NCBI GenBank assembly: GCA_026986235.1
Contig: JALSOY010000007.1
Span: 1 to 5,620, forward strand
Direction of reading: 5' to 3'
Source of the DNA: Caldifarciminota bacterium
GTDB taxonomy: Bacteria; Hydrothermota; Hydrothermia; B15-G9; WFZT01
Length of the DNA stretch: 5,620 bases
Below, in pieces: positions 5,485-5,620 of the stretch; position 1 is the first letter of the stretch; every line of letters starts with the position of its first letter. The position numbers and the translations under genes are program-made. Under the pieces are notes generated by a model. It did no database searches, was not told where the DNA came from, and worked only from the letters and a program-made list of their open reading frames with translations.

Positions 5485-5620
5485 ATGGCAAAGAAAAAGC
5501 TTTCCCGTGAAGAGGCAAAGAAGAGAATAGAGGAGTTGAGAGAACTGATTAATTATCACAATTACAGGTATTATGTTTTGAACGATCCTGTGATCTCCGA
5601 TGCGGAGTACGACGAGCTGA
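5485..5620 (+). CDS. ligA: NAD-dependent DNA ligase, N-terminal fragment (runs off window)
   Basis: The first 45 residues are visible and the frame is open to the window end. LigA seals nicks between Okazaki fragments and in repair, using NAD+ to adenylate its active-site lysine. The visible part is domain Ia, which binds the nicotinamide mononucleotide half of NAD+ and is unique to bacterial-type ligases. After a lysine-rich start (MAKKKLSREEAKKRIEEL) comes the signature YHNYRYYVLNDPVISDAEYD at about 24-43. It contains the conserved Tyr-His pair and the Asp and Tyr-Asp residues that contact NMN. The ATG follows the glycosyltransferase stop by one base and has a strong Shine-Dalgarno sequence. 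The adenylation lysine and the OB, zinc, HhH and BRCT parts lie outside the window. Its place after the glycosyltransferase looks like simple operon packing. Confidence 0.95.
   Translation, partial: MAKKKLSREEAKKRIEELRELINYHNYRYYVLNDPVISDAEYDEL

Overview
The window is densely coding and almost all on the + strand. It reads as a fragment of a chromosome from a diderm (outer-membrane-bearing) bacterium. A predicted outer-membrane beta-barrel protein supports the diderm assignment. The presence of ligA, whose NAD-dependent enzyme is nearly universal in bacteria, supports a bacterial chromosome. Arginine is written mostly as AGG/AGA, the base composition is moderate, and genes overlap by a few bases. 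This resembles anaerobic or thermophilic lineages with compact genomes, but the species cannot be named from sequence alone. No mobile element, tRNA, rRNA or CRISPR array is visible.

Layout: (1) Positions 2-274 are the C-terminal end of an acyl-CoA dehydrogenase. (2) Positions 275-337 are the only real intergenic gap. It holds a perfect, very GC-rich 16-bp hairpin and a strong Shine-Dalgarno sequence. (3) Positions 338-2788 hold four tightly packed signalling genes: a STAS anti-sigma-factor antagonist (RsbV/SpoIIAA type), a GHKL anti-sigma-type serine kinase (RsbW/SpoIIAB type), a GAF-PP2C phosphatase (RsbU/SpoIIE type) and a degenerate response-regulator receiver. (4) Positions 2785-4404 encode a 539-residue predicted outer-membrane beta-barrel of no family I recognise. 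(5) Positions 4401-5483 encode a GT4 glycosyltransferase with PimA-like C-terminal motifs. (6) From 5485 to the window end is the start of ligA.

The first three signalling genes form a complete partner-switching set. In known systems the kinase phosphorylates the STAS serine, the GAF-controlled phosphatase reverses this, and the free kinase or STAS protein binds an output partner. No sigma factor lies in the window. Instead, the cassette is joined by ATGA stop-start overlaps to a pseudo-receiver, a beta-barrel and a glycosyltransferase. My inference is that all seven complete or partial genes from 338 onward can be read from one transcript. The switch may therefore act on the cell envelope or on an unlinked sigma factor. 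The most unusual items are the hairpin with reversed flanks, the pseudo-receiver fused by overlap to the phosphatase gene, and the unclassified barrel in a signalling operon.
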